Source of the DNA: an uncultured Clostridia bacterium
Lineage (GTDB): Bacteria; Bacillota; Clostridia; Christensenellales; Borkfalkiaceae
Assembly: GCA_944328495.1 (NCBI GenBank)
Contig: CALVHR010000005.1
Coordinates: 1-64,000 of the forward strand
Length of the DNA: 64,000 nucleotides
Direction: 5' to 3'
Shown here: piece after piece, positions 24,246-34,506 of the stretch
Numbering within the stretch: position 1 is the stretch's first letter
Layout of the letters: each line of letters opens with the position of its first letter
Translations under genes and position numbers: made by a program
The notes under the pieces: model-generated
Database searches by the model: none
What the model was told of the DNA's origin: nothing
What the model saw: the letters and a program-made list of their open reading frames with translations, nothing else

Positions 24246-26720
24246 TCAGGATTTCAGATATTTGAGCGACCAGAAAGCGACTGCCTTACAGCCCTTTTTG
24301 AGCTTGATGTTCTTTCCCTTCGTGGTGCGGTCTTCGATCGTGATGTTCTCTTCCGTATCCGCCTGCACGAGCGTCTGATCGTCCATCTGCACTGCAAATT
24401 TATACGGCTCGGTAACGTAATCGGAATAGACGATCTTCGAACCTTTGGAAAGTTCGACGATCTTCACGCCCTTACGATAACGCGCCATCGGGTCGATTTG
24501 CGATGCAATTACTTTTTTGATGGTATTGCCGCTGGTCGCAACGATGATCTCGCCTTCGCCGTCGATCTGCCCCGCAAATACGACATAGTCTCCTTCGGCG
24601 AGGGATATGCCGCGCACGCCCGCCGAAATTCTGCCCTGCGTCGGAATATCGTTCTTGTATGCGTTCAGGCACATGCCGTTTGCCGTGACAAAGAACAGCG
24701 TCGTAGTGGGTTCGGGATCGTCCGTTTCGATGCCGATGAGCTCGTCGCCCTCATTGACTTTGCAGGCCTGGAATGCGTACTTGAGAATATTGTATTCCTT
24801 CCAATCCGTCTTTTTGACATAACCGAGTTTAGAATAGAAGAGCAAACTTCCCTTCGGCATTTTTTCGCCCACTTCGTAAAACGCAATGGGTTTTTCCCCT
24901 TCCAAAGCGTCGGGACACAGCTCAGAGTATTTCATGCCCTTATCTTTGAGTTTACCCGGTTCCACGTCCTCAAAATCGATCTTATAGCAGTTGCCGAAAT
25001 TGGTGAAGGAATAAACGATCTTATCCGTCTGCGTGCGAAGCTGCAATTTGAGGATATCCGAAAGAGAAGAACGTTCGGTAATGTTTTTGTCGGACATGTT
25101 GAAGTTCTTTTCGGTGACGACTTTGACTTTATCGTCCGCAGTATAAACGAGCACGCACTTTTCGACGGGTCGGACATCGTCGAATTTTTCCACCTTAATG
25201 TCAGTGATATCGAATACGAGATTGCTCTTGCGCTCACCTTTGTACTGTTTTTTAAGCTCTTTCAACTCTTCCTTGACGACGTCCATCTGCAGTTTTTTGC
25301 TTTCGACGATCGCAGTGAGGCGGGCAATGAGTTTTTTGAGTTCTTCCAATTCCTGTTCGAGCTTGTAAATTTCAAGTTTTGTCAGGCGCGCGAGCCGCAG
25401 ATCGAGGATCGCCTGTGCCTGCCGTTCGGACAGATCGAACCGCTCGCGCAGGCGCTGCCGCGCCGCCGGCACCGATTCGCTGGTCTTGATGATCTTGATG
25501 ACCTCGTCGATGTTGCGCACGGCAATGATGAGACCTTCCAAAATATGGCAGCGCTCTTTTGCCTGCGCAAGATCAAATTTCGTGCGGCGAAGCACCACTT
25601 CGCGCTGATACACGACGTAATATTTGATGATATCCAAAAGTCCGAGCTGCTGCGGTTTTCCGTCCGCAATACAGACCATATTGATGCCGAAGGTACATTC
25701 AAGATCGGTAAACTTATACAGCGCCGCCAAAATCTTATCGACGTCTGCGTCTTTTTTGACCTTGACGACGGCACGCATACCGTTACGGTCGGATTCATCG
25801 GTAATATCCGCAATGCCGCCCAAAAGATCCTTTTTCTCTTCGCGAAGATCCGCGATCTTTGCAAGAAGCTTTGCTTTATTGACTTGGTACGGAAGTTCGG
25901 TGATGACGATGAGCTTTTTGTCGTTGTCGCCCTCTTCCACGCTCACCTTTGCGCGAAGAGTAATTTTCCCGCGCCCTGTCTCGTACGCCTGCACAAGCTC
26001 ATTCGCAATGATGTATCCGCCCGTCGGAAAATCCGGCGCTTTGATATACTTCATCATTTCAAACAGCTTGATCTTCGGATTGTCAATATAGGCGACGACG
26101 CCGTCGATGACTTCCCCGAGATTGTGCGGCGGAATGTTGGTCGCAAGCCCTACCGCAATGCCCGACGCCCCATTGACGAGAAGGTTTGGAAACCGCCCGG
26201 GGAGCGTTTCCGGTTCTTTTAAGGAATCGTCAAAGTTGAGGGTAAACCGCACGGTATCCTTTTCGATATCGCGCAAAAGTTCGAGAGCGAGCGGCTCCAA
26301 TCGCGCCTCCGTATAACGCATTGCGGCGGCGGGATCTCCGTCCACCGAACCGAAGTTCCCGTGCCCGTTTACGAGCGTCATGCGCATATTGAAATCCTGC
26401 GCCATGCGGACCATCGCGTCATATACCGATGAGTCGCCGTGCGGGTGGTATTTACCCATGCATTCCCCGACGATACGAGCGCTCTTTTTATGCGGTTTAT
26501 CGGGCGTTAAGCCCATGTCGTACATTGTGTACAGAATACGGCGCTGTACGGGTTTCAAACCGTCTTCCACGCGCGGAAGTGCGCGGTCGAGGATGACGTA
26601 TTCGGCGTACGGCAGCATCGAGCCGGGCAGCACCTCTTCCAAAGGTGTCATAAACACCTGACCGCTGCTCTCCGTCTGTTCGGGGGGCGTCGTTTCGTTA
26701 TTATTCTTGCGTCTTGCCAT
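24246..26720 (-). CDS. parC: Type IIA topoisomerase subunit A (topoisomerase IV A/ParC-type)
   Basis: An 824-residue DNA cleavage subunit. The catalytic Tyr is about residue 136 in [11 protein letters not shown], and the quinolone-resistance region is [10 protein letters not shown] (92-101). The C-terminal wrapping domain has six-blade-type repeats, but the place of the GyrA box (QRRGGKG) reads KNITERSS. Without that box a subunit does not wrap DNA like gyrase, so I favour ParC; database names may say GyrA. It follows its B subunit by 16 bases. GGGAGG lies before the ATG. Confidence 0.88.
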   Translation of the reverse strand: MARRKNNNETTPPEQTESSGQVFMTPLEEVLPGSMLPYAEYVILDRALPRVEDGLKPVQRRILYTMYDMGLTPDKPHKKSARIVGECMGKYHPHGDSSVYDAMVRMAQDFNMRMTLVNGHGNFGSVDGDPAAAMRYTEARLEPLALELLRDIEKDTVRFTLNFDDSLKEPETLPGRFPNLLVNGASGIAVGLATNIPPHNLGEVIDGVVAYIDNPKIKLFEMMKYIKAPDFPTGGYIIANELVQAYETGRGKITLRAKVSVEEGDNDKKLIVITELPYQVNKAKLLAKIADLREEKKDLLGGIADITDESDRNGMRAVVKVKKDADVDKILAALYKFTDLECTFGINMVCIADGKPQQLGLLDIIKYYVVYQREVVLRRTKFDLAQAKERCHILEGLIIAVRNIDEVIKIIKTSESVPAARQRLRERFDLSERQAQAILDLRLARLTKLEIYKLEQELEELKKLIARLTAIVESKKLQMDVVKEELKELKKQYKGERKSNLVFDITDIKVEKFDDVRPVEKCVLVYTADDKVKVVTEKNFNMSDKNITERSSLSDILKLQLRTQTDKIVYSFTNFGNCYKIDFEDVEPGKLKDKGMKYSELCPDALEGEKPIAFYEVGEKMPKGSLLFYSKLGYVKKTDWKEYNILKYAFQACKVNEGDELIGIETDDPEPTTTLFFVTANGMCLNAYKNDIPTQGRISAGVRGISLAEGDYVVFAGQIDGEGEIIVATSGNTIKKVIASQIDPMARYRKGVKIVELSKGSKIVYSDYVTEPYKFAVQMDDQTLVQADTEENITIEDRTTKGKNIKLKKGCKAVAFWSLKYLKS

Positions 26721-26736
26721 CTTTTGTGCCCTCCCG

Positions 26737-28704
26737 TCAAATATTTACGCGGTCAATAAAAGTATCGACCTTGTTGAAATTCGCGTTCTGTGCCAAAAAT
26801 TCCTTGCGCGCTTCCACACGATCGCCCATCAGCGCAGTGACCATCTGTTCCGCTTCCGCGGCATCCTCAATGTTCACGCGGATCAGGTTGCGGCGCGCAG
26901 GATCCATCGTCGTTTCCCAAAGCTGTTCCGCGCTCATTTCGCCCAGTCCCTTATAGCGCTGGATCTGGTAGCCTTTGCCCACGATTTCGATCTTCTTTTG
27001 CAACTCCTCATCATCGTAGGCATATTCCACGATGTCCTTTTTGTACACCTTATACAGCGGCGGCATGCCGATATATACGTTCCCGTTGTTGATGAGATCG
27101 CGCATGTAACGGAAAAAGAATGTCAGCAAGATGCAACGGATGTGCATGCCGTCCTGGTCGGCATCCGAAAGGATGATGACCTTATGGTATTTGAGCTCCT
27201 CCATATCGAAATCGGCGCCGTATCCCGCGCCGAGCGCCGAAATGATGGTGCGGATCTCTTCGTTTGCGAGCACCTGATCGATGCGTTTTTTCTCTACGTT
27301 GAGCGGTTTGCCGCGCAGGGGCAAAATTGCCTGCGTCTGGCGGATGCGCGCCTGTTTCGCCGTGCCGCCTGCCGAATCCCCCTCGACGATAAAGAGCTCG
27401 TTGAGTTCCGGCTTTTTGCCCGTGCACGCCGCAAGTTTTCCCACGAGCGTGAGGTTTTCAATGGAGTTTTTAGCGCGCGCCACTTCCTTTGCCTGCCGCG
27501 CCGCGATTCGCACCCGCGCCGCCGCCTGCGCCTTTTTGATGATCTCTTCAAACGTGCCTTTGAGCTTGGGGTCTTTGTACAGCGCCGCGATCCCCTCGAC
27601 CGTCGCCGTCTCTACGGGCTGGCGCGCCTCGGCGTTGCCCAGCTTGGTCTTGGTCTGTCCCTCGAACTGCACGTTCTTCATCTTCACCGACAAAATCGCC
27701 GTCAGCCCCTCGCGGAAATCTTCGCCCATGAGGTTGGGGTCCTTGTCTTTAAGTGCGCCCATACTGCGCGCTACGTCGTTCAGGCTCTTGGTCAGCCCCG
27801 TGCGGAATCCCGTTTCATGGAACCCTCCCTCGGGCGTCGGAATGTTATTCACGAACGAAAACAGGCTTTCCGTAAAATCGCTCGTGTGCTGGATCGCAAA
27901 TTCAATGAGAATGCCGTCCTTTTCGGTCTTATAACCGATCGGATTTTCGTACAGCGCCGTCTTTCCCTCGTTGAGGTAGATCGCAAAGTCGTGCAGGCCG
28001 CCGTCAAATTTGTAGTTGACGACGATCGGATTTTTTCCCTCGGGTACGCGCTCGTCCACAAGGTTGATCTCCAATCCTTTATTGAGAAAAGCAAGCTCTT
28101 TGAGCCTCTTAGATACCGTTTCAAAATTAAAAGTTACGGTATCGAATACCGTTGCATCCGGCTTGAAACAAACCAGCGTACCCGTTTTATCCGTCTTTTC
28201 CTTGGTGTCACGCAAATGCTCGCAAGGCACCCCGCTCATAAACTTTTCTGCCTTTTCATCGTAATAGGAATGGAAAGACATCTTATAAATCGTCTTGCGG
28301 TAAACTTCGACGCGCAGCCATTCGGAAAGCGCATTGGTGACCGACGCCCCCACGCCGTGCAGCCCGCCAGAAAAAGAATAGTTATGCTCGTCAAATTTTC
28401 CGCCCGCATGCAGCTGCGTGAACACGACTTCCACGCCCGAAACGCCCGTCTTGGGATGAATGTCCGTAGGGATACCGCGCCCGTTGTCTTCTACCGACGC
28501 ACTGCCGTCTTTGTTGAGGCGCACCTCGATGCGCGTAGCAAATCCGTTGGACGCCTCGTCGATCGCATTGTCGACGATCTCCCACAGGATATGGTGCAGT
28601 CCCTTAACGCCCGTCGAACCGATATACATACCCGGGCGAAGGCGTACCGCGTCCAGCCCTTCGAGTATTTTAATGTCCTCGGCGCTGTAATTCTTTCCCG
28701 CCAT
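26737..28704 (-). CDS. parE: Type IIA topoisomerase subunit B (ParE/GyrB-type)
   Basis: A 655-residue ATPase subunit. The GHKL ATP site includes [18 protein letters not shown] and [10 protein letters not shown]; the Toprim acidic residues are in [11 protein letters not shown] and [11 protein letters not shown]. The C-terminal [12 protein letters not shown] is typical of GyrB/ParE. SD GGAGG lies 6 bases before the ATG, and a strong promoter is present. It pairs with the downstream A subunit. The gyrase versus topoisomerase IV call rests on the partner lacking a GyrA box. Confidence 0.88.
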   Translation of the reverse strand: MAGKNYSAEDIKILEGLDAVRLRPGMYIGSTGVKGLHHILWEIVDNAIDEASNGFATRIEVRLNKDGSASVEDNGRGIPTDIHPKTGVSGVEVVFTQLHAGGKFDEHNYSFSGGLHGVGASVTNALSEWLRVEVYRKTIYKMSFHSYYDEKAEKFMSGVPCEHLRDTKEKTDKTGTLVCFKPDATVFDTVTFNFETVSKRLKELAFLNKGLEINLVDERVPEGKNPIVVNYKFDGGLHDFAIYLNEGKTALYENPIGYKTEKDGILIEFAIQHTSDFTESLFSFVNNIPTPEGGFHETGFRTGLTKSLNDVARSMGALKDKDPNLMGEDFREGLTAILSVKMKNVQFEGQTKTKLGNAEARQPVETATVEGIAALYKDPKLKGTFEEIIKKAQAAARVRIAARQAKEVARAKNSIENLTLVGKLAACTGKKPELNELFIVEGDSAGGTAKQARIRQTQAILPLRGKPLNVEKKRIDQVLANEEIRTIISALGAGYGADFDMEELKYHKVIILSDADQDGMHIRCILLTFFFRYMRDLINNGNVYIGMPPLYKVYKKDIVEYAYDDEELQKKIEIVGKGYQIQRYKGLGEMSAEQLWETTMDPARRNLIRVNIEDAAEAEQMVTALMGDRVEARKEFLAQNANFNKVDTFIDRVNI

Positions 28705-28779
28705 AGCTTCCTCCGTGAAAAATGCGGCGTATTTCCCAAACGAAAAACCACGCCCGATTTTACCATTGATAATAAAAAC

Positions 28780-28808
28780 ATTATACCATATCTTGCGCTT
28801 TTTTTCAA
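28780..28808 (-). promoter_or_regulatory. SigA-type promoter of parE-parC
   Basis: -35 TTGAAA (28803-28808), 17-base spacer ending in TGG, -10 TATAAT (28780-28785), minus strand. Confidence 0.85.
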
Positions 28809-28877
28809 ACGAAATCGTAAAAAAAACACAATTTTCTTAATTATTACGCGCGCATGCGAGAATGGCAAAATTATGAT

Positions 28878-28918
28878 TTAAAAGCGCCGCCCGCGCAAAT
28901 TTTTGCGCGGGCGGCGCT
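28878..28918 (-). terminator. Rho-independent terminator of alpha/beta hydrolase gene
   Basis: A perfect 16-bp GC-rich stem (28883-28898/28903-28918), with TTTAAATC following on the minus strand. It lies 24 bases past the hydrolase stop. Confidence 0.8.
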
Positions 28919-28941
28919 ATCCGTTTTTTCCGTTGAATCGT

Positions 28942-29847
28942 TTAACGAACACGGCGCGGCAACCCCTTCAAAAAGGAAGAAATCTGCGCGAACGCTTCAT
29001 CAAAATGCACTTTTTCGTTCAAAAACTCGTGGCGCGATCCTTCAATGAGGTATTTCTCCACTCGTTTCATGCCTTGCTTTTTATAAAAATCATACAGCCG
29101 CCCGACGCCCTTTTCGCCGCCGACAGGATCTTCGGCGCCTGAAATAAGGAGCAGCGGAAGCTCCCTGTCCAACCCCGCGGCATTTTTCTTTTTGTAGAGT
29201 CCGGAAAGCCCCTTGAAAAATCCCGCAAAAAAATTATTGGAACAGACATACATGCAATAAGGATCGGCGCGGTACCTTTCATTGTTTTCCTCGTCCACAC
29301 TCAGCCAGGAAAATTTTTCGCCGCCGATCTTTTTATCGTAACCGCCGAATACGACATTGTTCACAAATTCCGCAGGGGCATCCTTCCCCTTGAACGCACC
29401 GCCGATTTCCGCAAACACGCGACCCGCCCGAACCGCCGCGCCGTTTTGCCGCGAACTTCCCGCAATGATCGCCCCGTCCAAGAAACGTGCGTACTTTTCA
29501 ATAAACGCCTGCGTCAAAAACGAACCATAGGAAAAGCCGAAAAGGACGTATTTCACTTTCGGAAATTTTTCTCCGTAATATTTCGCGATGCCCGCCATGT
29601 CTTTGAGGGTGTCCGTAAACATATCCCCTTCACAATAGCCGAGCGTATCGGTGTCCGTATCGCCGTGACCTCGATGATCGTCCGCAACGACAATATAGCC
29701 GAGCGCGTTCAGCGCTCGCGCAAATTTATCGTATCGCGCGGCGTACTCATTCATGCCGTGCGCAATCTGCACTACACCTATCGGATCCTTTACGTCCATC
29801 CATTCGCGCACAAATATCTGCTTTTGATCGTACGAAGTAAAAATCAT
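28942..29847 (-). CDS. Alpha/beta hydrolase (serine aminopeptidase/monoacylglycerol lipase-like)
   Basis: A 301-residue cytoplasmic hydrolase of the Hydrolase_4 (S33) type. Motifs: HGMNEYAARY (oxyanion region), nucleophile elbow GFSYGS, an acid in GAEDPVGG and the His in GSRHEFLNE. The substrate is probably a lysophospholipid or monoacylglycerol. The ATG at 29847 is chosen because the family's N-terminus (MIFTSYDQKQIFVREW) starts there; the SD is GGAAGGG about 12 bases upstream. It is a single-gene unit divergent from murG. Confidence 0.82.
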   Translation of the reverse strand: MIFTSYDQKQIFVREWMDVKDPIGVVQIAHGMNEYAARYDKFARALNALGYIVVADDHRGHGDTDTDTLGYCEGDMFTDTLKDMAGIAKYYGEKFPKVKYVLFGFSYGSFLTQAFIEKYARFLDGAIIAGSSRQNGAAVRAGRVFAEIGGAFKGKDAPAEFVNNVVFGGYDKKIGGEKFSWLSVDEENNERYRADPYCMYVCSNNFFAGFFKGLSGLYKKKNAAGLDRELPLLLISGAEDPVGGEKGVGRLYDFYKKQGMKRVEKYLIEGSRHEFLNEKVHFDEAFAQISSFLKGLPRRVR

Positions 29848-29884
29848 ATCGCCACTCGCCCTTCCTCTTATGACCTTTTCTATT

Positions 29885-29913
29885 ATTGTACCCCATTGCC
29901 GCAAAAATGTAAA
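29885..29913 (-). promoter_or_regulatory. SigA-type promoter of hydrolase gene
   Basis: -35 TTTACA (29908-29913), 17-base spacer, -10 TACAAT (29885-29890), minus strand. Start near 29878, 30 bases before the ATG. Confidence 0.72.
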
Positions 29914-30014
29914 GCCCCGCGCCGAATTTTTTGCAAAAGCATGAAAAACCCGCACAGCTATTATATTTTTTCCCGCAAAACAATATACTAATCAAAAACA
30001 GGTCGGGAGGCCGC

Positions 30015-31052
30015 ATGAAAAAACTTGTTCTTACGGGCGGAGGAAGCGCGGGACACGTTGTGCCGAACCTCGCGCTTGTTCCGCGCCTGCGCGAATCATT
30101 TGAACTCTTTTATATCGGAACAAACGGTATCGAACGAAAACTTCTCACGGGCAAGGGCATCCCCTTTTACACGATCGACGCCCCCAAACTTGTGCGCGGG
30201 TCGCTTCTGCAAAATTTATCGCTGCCCTTCCGCCTTGTAAAAAGCGTGCGGCAGGCAAAAAAACACTTGCGCTCCATTTCGCCGGACGCCGTATTTTCCA
30301 AAGGCGGATATGTTTCTCTGCCCGTTGTACTTGCCGCCCGTTCTCTGAAGATTCCCGTCGTATCCCATGAAAGCGATTTCAGCGCGGGACTTGCGAACCG
30401 CATCATCGCGAAACGTTGTAAAACGGTACTGACCAGTTTTCCGGAAACGGCCAAATCGATGAAGAACGGCGTTTATACAGGTTCGCCCGTACGCGAGGAA
30501 TTGTTCTTGGGAGACCGTACGCAAGCACTGAAAAAATACGGGTTTGCGGGAGACAAACCTGTTCTGCTCGCATTCGGAGGCGGGAGCGGCAGCCGCACGA
30601 TCAACGACGCGCTCACCGCCGCCCTGCCAAGTCTTCTGTCTCGATTCGATATATTGCACATCCGCGGAAATGCCGCAGAAAAGTCTCGTTTTGACGGTTA
30701 CGTCCCCTTGGAATTTGAACAGGACATGGCTTCCGCATACGCTTGCGCCGATTTCGTTGCGGCGCGCGCGGGCTCAAATACGGTGTTCGAACTGCTCGCC
30801 CTGAAAAAGCCGTCCTTGCTCATACCTTTGGAGAACAAACGCTCGCGCGGAGATCAGGTTGAAAACGCACTGTACTTTCAACGACGGGGCGTATGCCGCG
30901 TATTGCGCGAAAGCGAGCTGTCCGCCCGAACTTTGGAAAGCGCACTGTTTGCACTTGCATCCGACAAAAATCTGCTGCGAAACCTGCAAAGCGCAAACTT
31001 TCATGCAGGAAATGCGGAGATCGTCAAAGCCATCGCCGACGCCGCAAAATAA
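30015..31052 (+). CDS. murG: UDP-N-acetylglucosamine transferase MurG
   Basis: A 345-residue GT28 glycosyltransferase that adds GlcNAc to lipid I to make lipid II at the inner face of the membrane. The N-terminal GGGSAGHVVPNLAL is the glycine-rich lipid-binding loop; FSKGGYVSLP, SHESDFSAGLAN, AFGGGSGSR and ARAGSNTVFELLALKKP are MurG signatures. SHESDFS replaces the more usual HEQN-type loop, as in many YrdS-like Firmicutes MurG proteins. GGGAGG lies 4 bases before the ATG at 30015. It is monocistronic here, away from the dcw cluster. Confidence 0.9.
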   Translation: MKKLVLTGGGSAGHVVPNLALVPRLRESFELFYIGTNGIERKLLTGKGIPFYTIDAPKLVRGSLLQNLSLPFRLVKSVRQAKKHLRSISPDAVFSKGGYVSLPVVLAARSLKIPVVSHESDFSAGLANRIIAKRCKTVLTSFPETAKSMKNGVYTGSPVREELFLGDRTQALKKYGFAGDKPVLLAFGGGSGSRTINDALTAALPSLLSRFDILHIRGNAAEKSRFDGYVPLEFEQDMASAYACADFVAARAGSNTVFELLALKKPSLLIPLENKRSRGDQVENALYFQRRGVCRVLRESELSARTLESALFALASDKNLLRNLQSANFHAGNAEIVKAIADAAK

Positions 31053-31075
31053 TTTCCCGAATCAAATATTTGCAT

Positions 31076-31104
31076 AAAAAAACGGGCAGGATGCCCGTTT
31101 TTTT
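31076..31104. terminator. Bidirectional terminator between murG and esterase
   Basis: A 13-bp stem including seven A:T pairs (31076-31088/31092-31104), loop GGA. It serves murG (plus) and the esterase (minus, stop at 31121). Confidence 0.92.
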
Positions 31105-31120
31105 GCTTTTTAATATCCGA

Positions 31121-31975
31121 TCAGCGGTCAATGCAACGCACGGCAAACCCGAACGCGCGCAAAAACTCCAAGGAAAGTTGGATCCAATTTTTTACGTGCG
31201 GGTACACCGCGCCCTGCGGCTCGTCGTCATTGACTTCGATATCGCAAACAGACAGGCCGTGGCATCCTTCGGCAAAAAGGTGCAATTCTGCCGGTACGCC
31301 CGCTTTATGCAGTGCGGAATACAGCAGGACGGAATTTTCGACGGGCACGCAGTCGTCCGTCGTCGTCGCCCAGATAAAGGACGGCGCGGCGTCCGCACGC
31401 ACCTTGTGTTCCAGCGAATAATCCTCTTTTTTCACTTTCCCGCCGCAGAAATTCGCAAACGATCCGCCGTGCGAAATGTGTTCGCCGGAGCTTATGACCG
31501 CGTACGAATACACCGACGCGTCCGGGCGGATCTTTTCGCATTCGCCGCCGAACAGCTCCCGCAGCGCGGGATCGTCCCACAAAAGGGAGATGCAGCCCAA
31601 AAGGTGCCCGCCCGCAGAAAATCCGATCGCCGCAATGTGCTCCGCATCGATGTCCAGATTCTTCGCTTCACGGCGCAAATACTGCATTGCCATCCCTGCC
31701 TGGACGATCTGCGCGGGATAGGATACGGGTGCAACGTCATAATCAAGAACAAATGCGTCAAACCCTTCAGCAAAATAGTGCATCGCAACAGGCTGCGCTT
31801 CGCGCTGGGAAACGAACCCATATCCGCCACCGGGAATAACGAGTATCGCGGGACGTATCTTTTTGCGGCGCATTTCCGGCATGTCGCCATGACGATAGGC
31901 CGTCAGCCTGCCTGCCTTTGCGCCTTCCCGCGCAAAGGCAAAATAATCGTAAAGGTCGATCGTTTCACTGATCAT
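31121..31975 (-). CDS. Alpha/beta hydrolase, acetyl-esterase-like
   Basis: A 284-residue esterase of the BD-FAE/acetyl-xylan-esterase group. The oxyanion loop is PGGGYGFVS, the nucleophile GFSAGGH, the acid TTDDCVPVENS and the histidine EGCHGLS. There is no signal peptide, so it acts on intracellular, perhaps acetylated, sugars. It is coupled to the upstream aldo-keto reductase by an ATGA overlap, with AGGAG 9 bases before the ATG. Pairing with a sugar-phosphate-type reductase suggests carbohydrate or aldehyde metabolism. Confidence 0.8.
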   Translation of the reverse strand: MISETIDLYDYFAFAREGAKAGRLTAYRHGDMPEMRRKKIRPAILVIPGGGYGFVSQREAQPVAMHYFAEGFDAFVLDYDVAPVSYPAQIVQAGMAMQYLRREAKNLDIDAEHIAAIGFSAGGHLLGCISLLWDDPALRELFGGECEKIRPDASVYSYAVISSGEHISHGGSFANFCGGKVKKEDYSLEHKVRADAAPSFIWATTTDDCVPVENSVLLYSALHKAGVPAELHLFAEGCHGLSVCDIEVNDDEPQGAVYPHVKNWIQLSLEFLRAFGFAVRCIDR

Positions 31976-33018
31976 TTTGATTCATCTCCTGTTTCGAATA
32001 CAATTTCATCTATACGCGCCAATTCCTCGGCGGTAAACGTCGGATTGATCTTTAAATCGTCCGCGACCTGCTCGGGACGAGATGCCCCCACGATCGCACT
32101 GGCAACATCGCCGTCTTTGAGCGTCCACGACAGCGCCATTTCCGCAAGCGTCTGCCCGCGCCCGCCCGCCACTTCATTCAGGCGCACGATCTTCTTTTCA
32201 AGGCTCTTTGTCAGTTGTTCCCTATGCAGATCCAGCGTGCGCACCATGCGGCTGTCTTCGGGGATACCGTGCAAATACCGATCGGTCAACAACCCCTGCG
32301 CAAGCGGGCTGTATGCCGTAATGGCAAACCCGTTTTCACGGGCAAACTGTTTCAGACCGCTTGTCTCGACGCCTCGTTCAAGAATGGAATACGGCATTTG
32401 CAAAAGCACAAACGGCACTTTCAGCTCTTTCAAGATCGGATATGCTTGCTTTACCTGTTCATACGAATAATTGGAAATGCCTATGTACAGCGCTTTCCCG
32501 CTGTCCACAATGTGCCTGAGAGCAAGGCATGTCTCTTCTATGGGCGTTTCCGGATCGGGACGGTGATGATAAAAAATATCCACATAGTCCACGCCGATGT
32601 TTTTCAAACTTCGGTCCAGACTGGATATGAGATGTTTCCGATCTCCGTTCCCCTGCCCGTAAGGACCGCGCCAGGCATTGTATCCCGCTTTTGTCGTGAT
32701 GATCATTTCATCGCGGTACGCTTTCAAATCGCGCGACAAAATACTGCCGAAATTGCGCTCCGCCGCACCGGCAGGCGGGCCGTAATTGTTCGCAAGATCG
32801 AATACGGTTATTCCCCCGTCAAATGCGGCAAAAATGATCCCGCGCATCGTCTCATAATTATCCACCGAACCGAAATTATGCCACATCCCGAAGGAAAGTG
32901 CCGATAGCCGCAATCCGCTTTTCCCCGCTCGGCGATATTCCATATTCCTGTAACGTTCCGGCGCGGGAACATAATTATTGTTTTTTCGGATCACCTGCCA
33001 TATCTCGCGACCGTCCAT
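31972..33018 (-). CDS. yghZ: Aldo/keto reductase, YghZ (L-glyceraldehyde 3-phosphate reductase) type
   Basis: A 348-residue NADPH-dependent reductase. The run YRNMEYRRAGKSGLRLSAL, FGMWHNFG and ANNYGPPAG is the YghZ subfamily pattern. The catalytic tetrad is present: Asp and Tyr in FDLANNYG, Lys in TTKAGYN, His in FYHHRPD. YghZ relatives reduce L-glyceraldehyde 3-phosphate and methylglyoxal-like aldehydes. The ATG at 33018 is set by GGAGG 6 bases upstream. It is the first gene of a two-gene operon with the esterase. Confidence 0.87.
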   Translation of the reverse strand: MDGREIWQVIRKNNNYVPAPERYRNMEYRRAGKSGLRLSALSFGMWHNFGSVDNYETMRGIIFAAFDGGITVFDLANNYGPPAGAAERNFGSILSRDLKAYRDEMIITTKAGYNAWRGPYGQGNGDRKHLISSLDRSLKNIGVDYVDIFYHHRPDPETPIEETCLALRHIVDSGKALYIGISNYSYEQVKQAYPILKELKVPFVLLQMPYSILERGVETSGLKQFARENGFAITAYSPLAQGLLTDRYLHGIPEDSRMVRTLDLHREQLTKSLEKKIVRLNEVAGGRGQTLAEMALSWTLKDGDVASAIVGASRPEQVADDLKINPTFTAEELARIDEIVFETGDESK

Positions 33019-33175
33019 GTCTGTCCTCCCCGATTTGCCGTGCATCAAGCGCAGCCGTCTTTTTATTTTTCCAATATTGTAAGATAATCGGGGAGAAATG
33101 TCAACGGAACATCGCAAAAATTTTCCGAAACAGCCGATTTATATTCTTGTCATTCGCCCTTCATGAGTCGCTGCC

Positions 33176-33505
33176 TCATTCGTATTCCCCGTAATCGCGT
33201 TTTCCGTAAGACTGTCCTTCCGACGGCTCACATACATACGGCTGCTTCTTGTTCGGGCGCCCCTCCGGCCGCGTGTTCTTCAGATCGACAAGTACTACGT
33301 CCGCACCGATCTTAACAATGCTTTTCAGAGAAATAAAAAGATCATTGCTACGAAAGATGTGCATGCCGCGCTTTCCCGGCACCACTATTCCGAAGACTCT
33401 GCCCTCAGGATAGGAAAAGACAATGTCGCACGTTTTGCCCAGATTCCTGCCGTCCGTCACGTTGACGACATATTTGCATTTGAGTTCTCTGTACGAAGTT
33501 TCCAT
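33176..33505 (-). CDS. ylmC: YlmC/YmxH family PRC-barrel sporulation-associated protein
   Basis: A 109-residue protein with one PRC-barrel domain (about 1-80: YRELKCKYVVNVTDGRNLGK and VFSYPEGRVFGIVVPG) and a polar tail. In spore-formers the YlmC/YmxH family lies next to sigE/sigG, as here. The exact role is unknown. GGGGAGG lies 4 bases before the ATG at 33505, and the leader contains hairpins. Confidence 0.85.
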   Translation of the reverse strand: METSYRELKCKYVVNVTDGRNLGKTCDIVFSYPEGRVFGIVVPGKRGMHIFRSNDLFISLKSIVKIGADVVLVDLKNTRPEGRPNKKQPYVCEPSEGQSYGKRDYGEYE

Positions 33506-33516
33506 ACAACCTCCCC

Positions 33517-33610
33517 GGGCTTTGCAAGCAATACAAAGCCCTCTATCATTGTATGCGCCCCGCCGAAAATATGTGCGCGGCGGGGCTTCGCTTTCGCAAA
33601 GCCCCGCCGC
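33517..33610 (-). promoter_or_regulatory. Multi-hairpin leader between sigG and ylmC
   Basis: A 12-bp stem (33577-33588/33599-33610) directly follows sigG on the minus strand. A third arm (33557-33565) can instead pair with 33577-33585. A further 8-bp hairpin (33517-33524/33534-33541) abuts the ylmC SD. There is no U-tract, so this is a possible attenuator or read-through control rather than a plain terminator. Confidence 0.5.
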
Positions 33611-33631
33611 AAAAGGTCATGGCTGTTTTTT

Positions 33632-34411
33632 TCAGTACTCATAGGCAATGTTGCTTCGGATGGTGTTGATCGCATTCTTTTCCAAGCGTGACACCTGTGC
33701 CTGCGAGATTCCTACCTCGTCGGAAATCTCCGTCTGCGTTTTGCCCTCATAATAACGCAAAAACAAAATTTTCCGTTCGCGCTCGCCCAAACGCTCCATT
33801 GCGTCCGAAAGCGCGGCGTGTTCCGTCCATATCTCGTCGTTGTTCTTTTCGTCGTAGATCTGGTCCATCAGCATCAGCGTATCGCCCGATTTGTTATATA
33901 CCGGCTCAAACAGCGATACGGGATCGGAGATCGCGTCCAACGCATACACGACTTCGCGTTCACGCACTTTCATTGCCTCGGCGATCTTTTCGATCGTTGC
34001 CTCCTTGTCCTCCGCTTCCAACCGTTCGCGCGTCTTTAAGACATTGTACGCCGTATCTCGGATACTGCGCGAAACCCGCAAGGAATTACCGTCCCGCAAA
34101 AAGCGTTTGATCTCGCCCAAAATCATCGGAACTGCGTACGTAGAAAAGCGAACGCCCACATTGACGTCAAAGTTATCGATCGCTTTCAAAAGCCCGATGC
34201 AGCCCGCCTGAAACACATCGTCCGCGTTTGCATTCTTTGCCCAAAACCGTTTGACCAGCGACAAGACAAGCCGCATATTCCCGACAATAAATTTTTCACG
34301 AGCCGCCGCGTCGCCCTCTTTCAGACGGCGCATCAATTCTTCGTTTTCTTTTGCCGTCAGAAGCGGCAAGCCCGACGTATCCACGCCGCAGATCTCAACT
34401 TTTTGCAACAT
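33632..34411 (-). CDS. sigG: Sporulation sigma factor SigG
   Basis: Forespore late sigma factor, 259 residues. The N-terminal VEICGVDTSGLPLL is the SigG hallmark; region 2 (VGNMRLVLSLVKRFW, DVFQAGCIGLLKAIDNFD, FSTYAVPMILGEIKRFLRD) and region 4 (LFLRYYEGKTQTEISDEVGISQAQVSRLEK) are complete. The ATG at 34411 has GGGAGG 8 bases upstream; the GTG three codons earlier is too close to it. It is third in the order spoIIGA-sigE-sigG-ylmC, with an 86-base gap that may hold its own SigF/SigG promoter. Confidence 0.95.
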   Translation of the reverse strand: MLQKVEICGVDTSGLPLLTAKENEELMRRLKEGDAAAREKFIVGNMRLVLSLVKRFWAKNANADDVFQAGCIGLLKAIDNFDVNVGVRFSTYAVPMILGEIKRFLRDGNSLRVSRSIRDTAYNVLKTRERLEAEDKEATIEKIAEAMKVREREVVYALDAISDPVSLFEPVYNKSGDTLMLMDQIYDEKNNDEIWTEHAALSDAMERLGERERKILFLRYYEGKTQTEISDEVGISQAQVSRLEKNAINTIRSNIAYEY

Positions 34412-34428
34412 ACTCCGCACCTCCCTTC

Positions 34429-34456
34429 TTGTATGTACCCTGCGGCGTGCAGTATG
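34429..34456 (-). promoter_or_regulatory. Candidate SigF/SigG promoter of sigG
   Basis: Minus strand GCATA followed 17 bases later by CATACAA (34429-34435), close to the SigG pattern. The predicted start would fall at the SD, which weakens the call. Confidence 0.3.
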
Positions 34457-34506
34457 CGCATCATTTTTGAAATTATGTAAGGCTTGTTCTGCGGCGCTGA
34501 AAAATT

